Assembly (NCBI GenBank): GCA_036362985.1
Contig: JAYGXS010000003.1
Coordinates: forward strand, 65,161,822 to 65,225,821
From: Ligula intestinalis
Lineage: Eukaryota; Platyhelminthes; Cestoda; Diphyllobothriidea; Diphyllobothriidae
Reading direction: 5' to 3'
DNA length: 64,000 bases
The notes below the pieces were generated by a model. The model was not told the origin of the DNA. It did no database searches and worked only from the letters and a program-made list of their open reading frames with translations. Both the position numbers and the translations under genes were made by a program. The first letter of the stretch is position 1. Every line of letters starts with the position of its first letter. Shown here piece after piece: positions 35,011-48,200 of the stretch.

Positions 35011-38000
35011 GTCGCGCCCGAACAGAACTTTTAAACAGAACGTTTAAAACGAAATATGGTCACAAAAGGTTTGTTTTCCTGGGATCTGTAACCTGTGTCA
35101 GAATTAAGGAAATAAAGCCTCGGTATATGAAAATCAGCTGCAGTAGTACTGACGAAATAGTGTAATGCCCCACAAATTTTTTTACCAAAATTTCAGTCCA
35201 GGTACGTCGATTCAAATTCCTTGCAATCGCAAATAAGTAAGCTGATTTCAAGAACGCGAGGTAGGATGACAATTTCTTAGATGAAAATATATTCGCCCTA
35301 CCGGTGGACGAGTGAAATTATCGGTTTTAATTATTTATTGAAAAAAAACATAACTCACGTGATATGGTCGTCCGATTTTTTCAAAAGGTTTTCTACTGAC
35401 TGTTCAATTTTGCAGTCAACCAAAATCAAATATCAATGCAGATATAGCGCACGTCGTTAACTAAAAATCAATAAGTAGTAAACCATAACGACAAAAATGT
35501 GTCCAGATTGTATACAAGAAACTTTAGAATAACCTAAAACATAAATGCAGAAGGTGTGGTTGGGCAAGATGGCAATATCGTTGTTAATCTGGACGTCTGT
35601 TGGCGCGCAAGAGATACTTAGCTAACCGCAACAAAAAAGAAGCAGTCTTGATCGTGCCCTTAAGTATTTTAGCTGCATAACTGCTTCAAACTTTCTATAA
35701 GCCATTAGAGACTAATTGCATCCGTTGGAAAATTTGGCCAAGCATAAACTTGCTGGCAGTAGAATCGTATTGGCAACCCTACCGCAGGGCTAATTTAGTA
35801 AACCAAAGCCTGTGCTAAAAACGGCCTCAGGTTGGGACAAGGAATGCATCTGTTTTCGAAGCCAATTTGGCCGCGATTTGCGAATTGGACTTTTGACTTT
35901 CATAAATCTGTCGCTAAGTGCTGGAGTTCAGGGCCAGTCTGTGCTGTCGTTATCCACTGGTAGTTGGCTTCCTTTCTTTTTTGAGCACAATTTACCTTAA
36001 AGACCAACATTTCCCCAATTTTACCAACTAGCGTTGAAGCAAATGACTAATCCTCTTGCGAAAAATAAGAACGTAGTCTTAAAGGGACATTAAACTGGCC
36101 GTTGCTGGAAGCATACCCAGATAAGGCATCTTCAGCCCAGGCCTTGTTCTAAAAACACAACGAATGTCAATATTATCCTTCTAGGTGTTCATGTTTCAGC
36201 AAACTCTCATTTATCTCCCGTTATTCCCATGAGAACATACAATATGCGATAACTTATGTCAATAAATTTCCAACTTTGTAGAATTGCCAATGGTTTTGTC
36301 ATTCTCGATACAGTATATGCCCTAATTTGTTTCGAAACATTGTAAGCAGGTGAAATATCTGCATATGATCCCCTATCTCAAGTTTTACGACTTTTTCGCA
36401 TCAATCACCGATGATATTATGCATTTTTAACATATCATATAAATAGAAGACACAATAATTTTATTTCGTGTTCTCATATACTAAGAACATGCCTACAATT
36501 TTCACAATTCCAGAAGGAATCTTTCGGTTTTGAAAAACCTTATAGATAACAGAATAATGTCGAACCCTCTCAGCCTTTGCACTCGCATTAACCTTCTAAA
36601 AACTGTAGGCTATCTAGGGAAAATCACACATATTTCTCAACACGGTGACGAGAAACAGCTAGTTCTCATAAAAGTTTGCTCTGGATATTGATCATGTTGT
36701 ATACCTTATAGGAAGCAGCAATAAATTGACAAATGTCATATATGTTGAGTCTAGCATAAACAATTAAATAATAAGAAACGTTTTAAAGAAGAAGAAAAAT
36801 AAGAAGAGTGCATGCTGTGCTACCCAAAGTGTACAAAAGGGATATTTTTACCGTTTTTTTTCTTATAAATGCCTCTAAACGTATAGCTGTATATAAATTC
36901 AATTAGTGTATGCATACTGCTTAATAGCCATACTTTATAGAACACGCTATTGGCAAGCATTCCAAAGGCGGCCTTATAAAAAAGCGTATTTTCTGATGTT
37001 ACCTAAATATCTTGGCACAAGTTTGCACCATATTCAATACTATAATCCCTTTTTTAAACTTTGCTTGAATAAAAAAATCCCTCAAAATCCCCGATAACAT
37101 ATTATAAGATAGGAAATCCGCTTTTTTACTAAATTCTTGCTATTTTAAACTTTCTTATTAATAAGTAGACAAAAAATGAGATATTTTAGCTGAGAATACT
37201 TGCTTTGCGCTAGACAGGTGAAATCACTCAGCGGAATTTTTTCACAGAATACAAACAGTAGAGGTTGCTTCCGTCAAAAGCAAATACTTTTCGCTTGTCA
37301 GAAGACTTAGACCCTATCGAGCCTCAGTATGTATCAACGGTAATCTGGATAATTTTGGCAAGATAGTTCGATTAAAGTTTCCTAAAAGCACCCCAAAAAG
37401 TTTAAGTCTTTTCAAATCAAGCAGGTAAAATGACCTTATATAACTTCCCAAGCGTTGCATGGCATGTTCTTTTTGCTTAATTCCCGGAAAAGGTTTTTCG
37501 GGGGACCATTTAACTCTGATATCAAATTTACATATTTAATTTGATTATGGAAGGCGGATCGCCATAAGAATGTTCATGCTGTGCATAGCAATGATTCCAA
37601 TGTATAATACACCCAAATTCTCATTTTCTTCTATGATACCCATTTGTAAGCGCGATGCTGAAATCTGGAATTTTTCTAGAAAATAAGTTCATATATTCAG
37701 CTTGACGTTTCTCTTTGTTGTGTAAGGTACAGTGTGAAGTTCAACCTTGCAATTATTTGGTTGACAAAAACTGGAAATAAAGGTGTATGTTAAGTGAGTG
37801 GTGCTACATGGATTAATTGCATTCTTGCACAAGCTTCAACTGCACCGATTAATGACTACAAAAATGCAGTAGTCAAATAGGTTTGTACATCTGCAGTCCG
37901 CACACCAACAAATTTGTTCCGGTGAGCAAAACATGAACTTTAATCCAGTCGCATACTTATTTCTGTAAAGATAATAATTGAACATGTACTTGCAGGCTTT

Positions 38001-39539
38001 AGGCAAAAAAATAATTATAGAGTGCCGATGTTAAACAAGACGTGGGATTTTACGCGTTGAATTGCATTACCGAACGAATTAGGTGGCCTACGAGCGGAAC
38101 GATTAAATTTTAAAACCTAATACTTTATATGTCAGCTGTTTCTTCGTTTACTAGGAAAAACACTCGAATCAGGTATTTTAATAGGGAGAATCAATGGCTA
38201 AGACCAGAGTAGGCAGCGATATATTTAAAATTATTTTTGTTTTTAAAGTGTTCAACTTACATCTTGATGCATCTCTATTCCAGTTGAAGAACATGTACTA
38301 CAGTAGTCTTCAACATCTCAAACTTTGCAGTTGTGAAAAGAATTCCCAGACACTATAGCCAAACAGTCACATTGTGTATGTTGGCGTCACAATTCAGTCG
38401 CGTTTTGGCGTTTTTTGTGAACCAAAATATATTTAAAAAATCTAATTTGATGTGTCCTATAGATGTTTGCCTATGCATTTGCCTTTCACTCCATTATAAA
38501 AATACGTGAACTTTTGGCGGTAGAATAAAAATCCTTGTTTGTAATCCCTCTGTGTAATCGCTCACAAGTGACGACAAATAACAACTAAAAACACAATAAA
38601 ACCATGTAAGTTTTTTTATTTTGAAAGTAATGGTTTAGTGTCTACGGAATGCTGCTCTCGGCAACCTTAATACAGTTGTTGCCGAGAAGACATTTCTTTA
38701 GTTAAACACTGAGCGTCGTGCAAAAAATGCAGGCTTAACGTGATACTTACAGCTCCAATATTACGTGCTATTAACGTTTAAATACTTAAGTCAACGCCGT
38801 TTGTTTAAACCCGGTAGTTTTGACGATAGGTATTTAACTTACTGAGCTGCATTCTCTTAAACCGTCGCCGAGTGTTTTGGTAGATTATATATTTTATACC
38901 GAATTCCATTAACAACCTGCCTTGTTCTATATCATCTAATGGTGTTTAATTGCAATCATAATATCAACATCTTGACTTTTTAAAATATTTTATAATCTCC
39001 TAAGCATGATTTTACCACCATTACTGATTTTTGATGTTTTCAAAAGCTTTTTCAGTTTTCTTTACAAAATGCTTCGCACAAAGTAACTTATTTCGTACTT
39101 TTTTAATACTTTTAACTGACAAACGTAAAGAATATGCTTTGCAAACTTAACTGAGTAGAGACAAAGTAGACATGAGTCATTTACGCTGATGAAATTTCCA
39201 GTTTTGTCCCAATCATCCCTAATATATTATTGTCGCTATTGACTTTTTCCTTTCATGCTATGTGCAGACGTCTGAAAAAGGGCAAAAAGTGAGACTGTGC
39301 TATCTGTTCTCTAAACAATTTCAAGGACGAACCATCAATATATGCTTATCTTGAAAAATCAATTGGGCAATCATTTGCTTCAAGCAGTTCATCATTGGGC
39401 CTGTAGAATTGCATTGATGATGATAATGGGAGAGTTAAATGCTTTATAATTAAAACTCATCGTCCTCGTTGAGGTTAGTGCACAACGGAAAGGCAAAGTA
39501 TGATAAGGTGTAAAACATGGTTATGGACCAATAACGTGG
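35011..39539. other. No gene seen
   Basis: AT-rich 4.5 kb. Short open frames only, no recognisable repeat or motif. Confidence 0.45.
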
Positions 39540-39840
39540 ATTGAAAATCATTGGCGCATGCTGGGATTAAATACCAGGCATTCGATTGTGATGGAGGATT
39601 TCAATCGCCACCTGGCGTCGGCGTCGGCCATGGAAGAGAGAGGGCCTCTATTAGAGTCTTCTGACATCACAACGCTGGAGTTTCTAGCCCTAGTCTCTAC
39701 TAGCACCTGATGGTGCAAGCCCTTATAAAAGTTGGTTGATTTGCCGTTTGCAATCTGGAAAGTGACAATGGGACTCAAAATCGAATTTGTTTGGCCTACA
39801 AGCTCAAAAATGAATTGCTGAATACAGGTCTTAGCCAAAT
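39540..39840 (-). other. Unrecognised GC-richer block with a 96-codon frame
   Basis: A minus-strand frame (39838-39548) starts MAKTCIQQFIFELVGQTNS and includes ARNSSVVMSEDSNRGPLSS and DADARWRLKSS. The block is richer in GC than the DNA on either side, which in this window usually marks inserted repeats. No domain was recognised and it could be a fragment of a mobile element. Confidence 0.25.
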
Positions 39841-42800
39841 TGACTTTTCACAATAAACATACAAATAATCGCGGAATGTATGCCTAAAATATACCGGAGA
39901 AACTTGTATGTTTTTGGTGCTCTCTTTTGAGTACGTTTGCGATAGAGGATATGCGCGGACCACTTCCTATTTCACACTTAATGCATTGCCTCAAATAAGT
40001 GAAAGGTTTAGACAAATACGCCAGTCTGTGTTTGAGTATTTTTTGGATTATTCATCAAGTGCCTTGTATATTCTAATACAGTACACTGGATCCCTTGTGC
40101 CCTCTGCTCTTACTTCGGGCTTTTAGATTAAAAAGTTATGCTTGGGAGGACAGAAGAAGCTGCCGTTCACGCTATACGGAAATCTGCTGAAATAGGATGA
40201 AAGCCAAGCGCAGAAGTGCTCGTAATGTTAACCCTGCGGTCCCCGTGCAGACTGGGCCTAATCAGAAATGCGCCGTCGCAATTTGTTAATCGATTCTGTT
40301 TTGTCATTTGACAGTCTGTCAGAATCAAAACCCGGCCATGACAGTAAGTCCTATATGCGCAAACTTTCTATATGGGAGCCGAGAATGTTAGCCTAGCCAA
40401 AATTCATCGCCTCCGTCGTCGCAAATTTATGCTGACAAAGCGGCTTAAAACAGTTCTCCGCTATCAGATAAATGGCCGACTAAGTTAATGTATCTATATC
40501 CGTCGATCATTTTGGCATTCTGGAAATGCAGTAAATATACATTTTTGGCCTTTCTGAGGTAAGCCATCAGTGCCTTGCTTATTCCACACAACAACTGATC
40601 CTAAAAAACCGTATATAAACTTGGAGAATAAACATTTTATTAAGTCGCATGAATTCTAAAATCAGTTGAGAAAACGCACTGGAAAGCAAAGCGTTTAATT
40701 GATTCCAAACGACTGTCCTGAAAACAATAAAGAACAAGATTATTGGTAGTTAGAGGATGAAAATGGCGCAAAGCACTCGGAGGATCCTGATATGCTTGCG
40801 TTATAGTCTGTTCTTCTGCTTTCTGTAAGCCCGGTTGGAAATTAAATATCTGTCCTTCCAAGTTTTAGTAAGATAAATTTGCAGAGTGCAGTTTCTCTGG
40901 AAGGATAGGGATCTATATTCTGCCAAGTAAGTTAGTTTCGGACAATAGTTTAGCGGCCGTCTGAACCAAAAGAAAGAACTTTCAAATGTTACTTGATGAA
41001 TATGTTAATAGTTTTGGCTAAAGTGATTAGACTTTCTCGTATTATTGTTAAGAATACCGGACAGCTTTTCTTTTACTGTTGTGCAGTTCAAACGTTCTTT
41101 AAAAAGAAGGTGTTTTCCGTGTTCAGTAGTAGGTTTTTAACATAGTCCCTAACATATGCTTCGAGTTATACTCAGTGGCAAGGTTTGGAAAACCGAAACT
41201 TCAAATGACTTTCAACTCATGCATGCTCTTTTGGATGATGAAAATGATAAAAAAACGTAATTTTCTTATGCAATGCCGAGAAAAACAGAATTGGCAGTTG
41301 CATTTTGAAACGGCTCTATCTGATATTAGTGACCAAGTAAAATTCATTCTCGGCGCTTATTTAGCTTACTCTAAAGTAGAAGACGTGAAGTTTTGGGAGA
41401 TAATCCTGTTCACAGGGCCCTAATTTTTGTCGATTTATTCATCTAGTTGCCAAAGACTTTTTCAGAATGATTTTTGCAATCATTGACCTGAAGAGAAACG
41501 TTGGCATCCATAATTGTTTTGCTTGAGTAAAAATTCAATCAAAGGACTTGGAACATAGCAGGTTTAGGCTAGTTAGGCATGCGAAGCCTATCTCTTTTCA
41601 TGGTATTAATAATTGATAAAGCTCTCTTAAGGAATGAAGAACCACCTTTTGCGTTAGCGTTTTAATTGAATAAAAGGAAAGACAGATTGGCAGGGCACAG
41701 AAAAGCACATCACATAATGCAATTGGTCTTCAGCTCTTCCCAGGTCCCAACGCTCCCATTAGGCCTAAATTCAAGTCTAAAACTAATCTAAGCCATAGTC
41801 CTTATCCCGCTAGAGTTAAGCGCATGGGATCCTTATCAATATTGGTCAGTTCTCCTTTGCATAATCGAGAGTTACCTTTTTAATTTAACCAAAGGCTAAG
41901 TCAGTAACGCTTTCCTCTACAATGCATGTTCATTCAATTTTTATTGTCTATTTTCAACATATTTTTAAACTTCCGCACGGGAAAAAATTGTATTTTTCTA
42001 AAAAGCACTAAAGGACAGTGATCGCTCCCCCCTTCAATGCCATGATCGAGAATATATATCGGCAACTGCTTTTTGGGTGAAACGCCAGCCTCCGTTTTTA
42101 CACATGCAAGCACTCTAAAGGCTGACAACATGCCCTCTTTTCACATCCCACCAGTGTGGCCTTGCCACTTTTACGTTCCCTTCGAAGTGTTTCAGGCATG
42201 AGCGCTTTTTTCAAGAGTGAGTACCGTTCGTTTAAGCCTATGTTTGACCATTTTTATCCTCAACGCGGTCCTCGACCATCTGCTCGACACCAGCCGTAAG
42301 TGAGCGCTTAAAACACCTTTCAACTCGAGTTTACTTTGTTTGGAAGCGACTACATTTTGCGCACCGATGACATGCAGCTAGAAAATTCAGTTGTCTGTTT
42401 AACATGTTTTCCAGTTATATGCAATAGGATTGATAAGCAGGCATTTCGTTTTTTGCACAATAATAGACAACTTTATCCACGTAGCTTTGCGTGAAAGTTG
42501 ACCTGTCATTTTCATGAGGTAAAATTTTCATCTCGCATTTTGTCCCCCGACCCCACCTTTGGGATTCCTTCCGGCCCATGGCCCCGCCCTCTTCTAGTTC
42601 TGTTGTGTTATCGACTGCTATATACCTTGCCAATGTAATTCATGCATCAGCGTTAGTACCAGCTTATTCATAGTAAGTTTTTACATGACGCTGGACCAAC
42701 ACGGAGGCTAGATCAGGACACGGAAGGCGTTATTCGGATTTCGCTCCCATAATTTATTTCGCTAACGGGTAGCATGACATCACGCGTAGGTGTACGTTCA

Positions 42801-44209
42801 CACCGTTCCAACCTCTAGCGCCTGATACCTAGCCCAGTAGGTTTTGCCAGGCAGTAATACCGTGAGAGTTTTACATCCACCCAGCCCCGGCCCCGGTTTT
42901 TTCGACTCCGTCATGACCTCAGGCATGGGTGGGTGAAAAACGAGAGAGTTCTGTAAATGGAATGTAAGTCTACTGTCCGTTAGAAGGAACTGGCGCTTAC
43001 GTCAGCACGTTTGATTAAAACATGCTGAAACACGCGGTAGAAGTCTTTGCGTGTAACGGTTGAACTGCCATGTGCAGAGAAGAAAAAAACTGGTTGGTTT
43101 GCTGTATGAGCGTATAATGATTGCGTGATTTGTATTTTAAGAAGCTCAATTAAAAAAACACCTCTGTATATTTTTGTGCATTTCGGGTAATAAAAATCGG
43201 TTGAGGCCAAACTATTCATTTTCCAGTTATAACACATAAATCAGTAAAAGTAGTACTGCAGATTCCTTGCGTTTTTTACAGAACTTTCTATCGCAATCTT
43301 CTAAATATAATGGCAACTAACAAATGTGGTTAAACGTCTTCCCTACTGAGATGACGGCTCCTTTGTGATGCTCCTTCATCGTGTCCAAAAAACGACTGTT
43401 CTTTTCATTCTGGTAATTTCGAGTTGCGTAAATTGCCTGTATATCAGCAAATGACAAGGCTGCCGCTTAATTATTTGTCATGCCTTGGAATAAAATGCAG
43501 GTTCAATTTACTGAATTTTGACATGAATGATTTACTTTAAGGTAACGAGTGATTGAGTATTTAAAGTTAAATTTCATACCAGTTTCTCGAACCGAGCAGT
43601 TCAAACAATTTATTTTACCATCCCACGTCTAATACGCCTAGTCTTTTATCTGCATCCCGAAGGTTAAATGACGACGGCATTTTAAGTAGTGTAGTTCATA
43701 CAGGCCTAGTCCCATCACTTTATCCTGAAGAAGTGGTGGCTATGGGAGGTTTATAGGTAGAGCATTAGGAAATACAGTGGTATGCACTCTGATAACTGTT
43801 CTAGGCATTTTTATTTTATTACGAAACATTGTTGATTTACATCTGTAGATTTTTTTACTCTGTATTTTCACTAAACCTATTGCGGAAAAACACGTTTATC
43901 AAAATGCAGGTTTCTTGAAATTAACGAAAAGATAGAATTAGGGGTAAATAGGTCAGCTGCTTCAACTTACATGAGTTTCAACATACAGTTCAGGAGTAAG
44001 ATTAGTATAGTGCGCCGCACCGCGCACAGTTTCAATTTAAATGCGGAGCAACTAACTCCCAGTGGCCGTGGGAAACAACTTCAACTACATTTTTCACTTA
44101 ACTCTTCGAAAAATTTCCTTCACTGACTGTCCTATAAAGCCACCCTCAAAACCCCTATAGCCACAGTTGCAATATAAAAATTGTTTGGACTACGGGTATA
44201 TGAGATGCA
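39841..44209. other. No gene seen
   Basis: AT-rich with short frames only. An imperfect inverted repeat lies at 42863-42943. Confidence 0.4.
42863..42943. repeat. Imperfect inverted repeat
   Basis: GTTTTACATCCACCCAGCC on the left pairs with GGCATGGGTGGGTGAAAAAC on the right with a few mismatches. The spacer is GC-rich (GGCCCCGG). No link to the other repeats was seen. Confidence 0.45.
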
Positions 44210-44289
44210 CAATTTAAACTACCTTTGCCGAACTAGTAAGACGATGTCTAAGGACAGCAGTCACGAGTGCTTTCCCGGCGGCTAACTTA

Positions 44290-44723
44290 CGCGTATTCTT
44301 CACAAACTCTCCTCTTCTGCGGATGGGGGGTAAAGACAGGCTACCGCTACAGGCCACCTCCCTGTGATTTATTCCTTCATCTGCTCCCGTGGGGCGGGAT
44401 ATATCGGCCGAACAACGAGACGTCTGGAGAAAAGGATACGCGAACACATATCAGCCTGGTTAGGTAAAAGGGAAAATCGATCGATCTCAAGCTCAATCCT
44501 CGCACACCTGGTCGATACAAATCACCAAGTTGACGCGAGAAAGGCATTTCAGGTCATATATCAGGCACCCACGCTCTACTCTAAAGGCCTGCGTAAACGG
44601 GTGCTAGCCACAGCTGAGGTAGTGGCAATTCGTTCAACAAAACCTGCTCTCTGCTGTCAAAAGACGCTGGTACATGCCATCTCCCTCCCGTGGCAGACGC
44701 ATACAAGGATTCCGCACCGCTAG
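44290..44723 (+). pseudogene. PLE GIY-YIG endonuclease domain
   Basis: Reads SPLLRMGGKDRLPLQATSL, then from GTG at 44364 VIYSFICSRGAGYIGRTTRR, EKRIREHISAWLGKRENRS, SSILAHLVDTNHQVDARKAF, VIYQAPTLYSKGLRKRVLAT, AEVVAIRSTKPALCCQKTLV and SLPW. The Y(I/V)Y...YIG signature, the Arg and the EH helix are all present, so the domain from 44364 to the stop at 44721-44723 looks intact (119 codons). Only the upstream polyprotein is lost. The opposite strand has a 201-codon open frame that is just a shadow. Confidence 0.8.
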
Positions 44724-45189
44724 AAGCCACTACGTCAGAACTAACGACGTCAGAAGCTACGCAGCCCGAAACCATACTACCACAGCCGCAGAGAACACGC
44801 ATTGCGAACATGCTGCTCACAGTCACAGAGAGCCCGCTGCGCGTATGACGTAGATCGTGGGAATCCCCTCCCCCGTTACACACGCGTGACACCCCAACGT
44901 CCTCGGCATGCTGAGTCCGGCTCGCAGGAGACGAGGGAACTACGAGATGACAAATAACCCCCCTCCCCCCTACCTCAATAACTATATTATCACTGTACCG
45001 AACTGCCTGCTTTAGTCGCCTATTTTCCATGTCACTGTAACGGCCTGAATTGAATGACCGAACACAGCTTTTTGCCAACACGACTTCAATCGTAAACGAA
45101 ATTGGGATTTTTGCCGAAATAAATATGTACAGTTGACGAAAAGTCGCAAAGTGTTTTTGATAGATATATTGCTCTGTCAGCCACACCTT

Positions 45190-45235
45190 CTTCAGTTGAT
45201 GAGGATGCGCACCAAATACGTCGAATAATTTGATA
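45190..45235 (+). ncRNA. Possible degenerate hammerhead-like tail
   Basis: TTGATGA (45196-45202) is one base off CTGATGA. It is followed by GGATGCGCACC, which can close two G-C pairs, and AAATACGTCG where GAAACGTC would be expected. Position at the 3' end of the PLE matches the other copies. Confidence 0.25.
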
Positions 45236-45240
45236 AATTA

Positions 45241-48200
45241 AAATAGCAAAACGAATCGGATCGTTGATTTCATCTCAAAACCCTAAATATGAAGCCTACA
45301 TAAGCTCCAGCTATTGAATTGGTATGACTAGTCATGGGAAGTCTTTTTTAATGTTAATACCTTTTGTTGAAATTATTTACATCTTTGAATAGCAAAAGTC
45401 AGCTTTATTTGCATACAGCAATGACAATTGCAGTTCTAACACTGTCTTACTTGAGGATTCATGCGCAGTGTGAAAGCCTTTCAGAAGCATATGTATTTTT
45501 ATTACGGACAGGCAACTAATTTACCGATTTGAAATGCCATGTTAATAGATTTTTTTCTGATGTTAGTTGCAAATATAAGCTTGCAAACATGCACACCAAA
45601 GTCGTCAGAAAATTACTTGTATAGCATACTTGGCAGCAATTGGGTCAATTCGCCTCAAAATAAAGCTTCAGTATACCGATAATTTTGGAGTCAGCGAAGG
45701 CCAATACTTTGTTTCTGGCTGTTTCTATTTTATCAGAATCTACCCAGGTTTTTTGGAATTCACGCTTTTTCTATCTGCTGTTTAGTATTCAAAAATGGCA
45801 ACAAAATTGCAGGCTTGCTTTTTCAGTGGGCTACCTAAAAGAAAAAAATGTTAGCGTTAAACGGACAATCTGGAACACCACACCGCTTCTGGTGCACAGG
45901 TTAAGAAAGGCAGATTTCCGTAGGGAAATGAAGAATTAATTAACTCTCCGCCATGCCTACTGCAGCTTTAAAAGTCCAAAACTTTGTTTTAAAAATTCCT
46001 CTACCTTCAAATCAACAGGTGATTCTAATTAACACGACTGACTTCAAAAAACCGTATCAAACTCGCTTTCATACTGCAAGTGAACTCTTCTATTTCGTTT
46101 GTTGATTAAAAAAAGAGTTATCCCGAACAAAATGTGTAAACTGTGATATCTGAAAGAAAACAAAACTTGTAGTTACGGCTGGATGCACTTGTGCAAATTA
46201 CAGTATTTTGACAAAAATGTGTTCGCACTGTTTATCACCTTTTCGAGAAAAGCCATATATAATATACAGTTACAACATCAGAAGGCAGGACTCAGTCAGC
46301 AAAAAAATGCGTTCATTAATTAAGCCACTTGGTCTTATTTTTAACCCAAGCGTCAAGATTTTTTGGCAATAAAATTGTATTTACCTACTTAACACACGAA
46401 TTTCATCTGCCTTTACGAAGCACTTTCCCTAAGCTTACCGTTTTTCAATGATGGATCCTGGTGGAAGTAAAAGGAGTCCTGCCAACTGTATTTAAAATTT
46501 CGTCTTTTTTCATTTGGGTCTCCCCTCTTTATCCTGCGGTCTTTTTCCTCTATTGGCAATTTGGAACAACTATTTTAAATAAGTACTTGCTGTCACTCAA
46601 AAGTATGACCGAATATTTTAGACTGACCAAAGAGATTGGGTACAAATGCTTTGCCGGAAATCCTACCATTTCTGGTTTGTTAACGGTTCCAAATAAAATA
46701 TTTAGCTGTTTGCATTTGATGGTACTGCAAGCATTGGTTTGCGCAAATTACGAGTAAACTGCTAAAGATAGGCATGAAGCTAAAAACGTAAATGTCGATA
46801 ACGATATTAAAACCCATTGCGGGCAACTAACTGAACCAATGAAAAGAAAGAAGATCTTTGGAAAATCGAGTTGTACTCGCGAATTTTTGAACAAGTATCA
46901 CGTGTTCGTCGTTAGACCAAATTAAAAGTGAAACAAAAATAAAAACGGAATCATAAAGCTATATTGTTGATACAGAAGTTCTAATATTCCAAACTGTATT
47001 AACTACATTTTGGTAGTTTTTTTCGCACAAAATGTCGCCAAGATGATGCAACTGAGGTGCGCGTGGTATCTCATATGCTTTTTGAAACATTGTCCACATC
47101 ACGCGAAATTTAATTTCCACTCAAACGTACGCTTGTTGTGCTAAGTACCAGCATATTCATTCTATGCAGATGTGTATTTTATCCAGCAGTGAATCATGGG
47201 CAAATACTTTACACATAGCCTGCCATTTTCTTGTCTATAAAATTAGTAAAAACAGATGGAGCGTGTATCCGCTTATGTTTATTTGTAACTGCATAACATT
47301 TTAGATTGAAATCCCCCAAACATACGCACCTGTGACTGTCGCAATCTGGTTAAAATATATTAAGCTCCTAGTCATCATTATTTCACCCGGTAAAATCTAG
47401 ACGCCTGCGTATCTTACAGTTAATAAATCGGGCACCAAAAATGTTTTTTTGGCAAAATATGCATGAATTGATTTAGACCATGAAAAATTGGAAGGTCTAG
47501 TTGCACACAAATATTACGCGTGTGCCGACCAACTGATTTAGAAAATCCAGTCTAGGAAAAAGCAGTTGACTTGTCAAGCGACCACACTTACGTCTCTTGT
47601 CCTTAGCGTACACTTGATTTCTTCAGAAGCAGTAGGGGCGAAGGCAAAGGAATCACACATGTCGATGTCCATTTGGGTTGGCGGTCAGTTACCCTAAGCG
47701 GCAATAAAATATGTTCAACGGATTTTATGTGTTTAGATGACAGCGAATCTTGCGATGTGAGGTATGGTCAAAAAGGCACAGTAAAAAACAAACAGAAGCA
47801 GGCCATGCCTGCTAAAAGTTTAAGCAAGTATAAACGTCTAAACGCGTAACGGAATTACACCAGACTAAGACCAAAGGCACATTCTGGCACAGTACAACAC
47901 GTATGAAGGGTTTTCCTCGAATTGAAGATTCAATAGGTCGTCAAACTGGATTGCTAGTTCTACGATTGGAGAGGTATTGCAAACTAAAGAACAATTTAAG
48001 CACAACAAGTCAACGAATATTGGATGCTAACCACATCTCAAATGTACAAGATTTATTTTTGATTTTCTGATAGTTTAGCTATATTCGAAAGTAATCTAAA
48101 AACCGTACTTATTTGTTGAAATCAAACTTTTATACAACTTAAAAGATCACAGTTGTTTAAAGATTTTAGTTGCAAAGATGGTTGATCAAAATATATGCAT

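Larger units (their letters stand above)
44210..45240 (+). mobile_element. Penelope-like element, 3' part (subfamily 2)
   Basis: A GIY-YIG domain (44290-44700) is followed by a 3' UTR of about 500 bases with a C-rich run (44960-44972) and a possible hammerhead-like end at 45190-45235. The reverse transcriptase is missing. The fragment at 51820-52200 (minus) belongs to the same subfamily. Confidence 0.75.

Noticed and set aside
44581..45186. 201-codon minus frame, the longest in the window
   Set aside because: Antisense to the real GIY-YIG domain and its GC-rich 3' UTR; no motif of its own.
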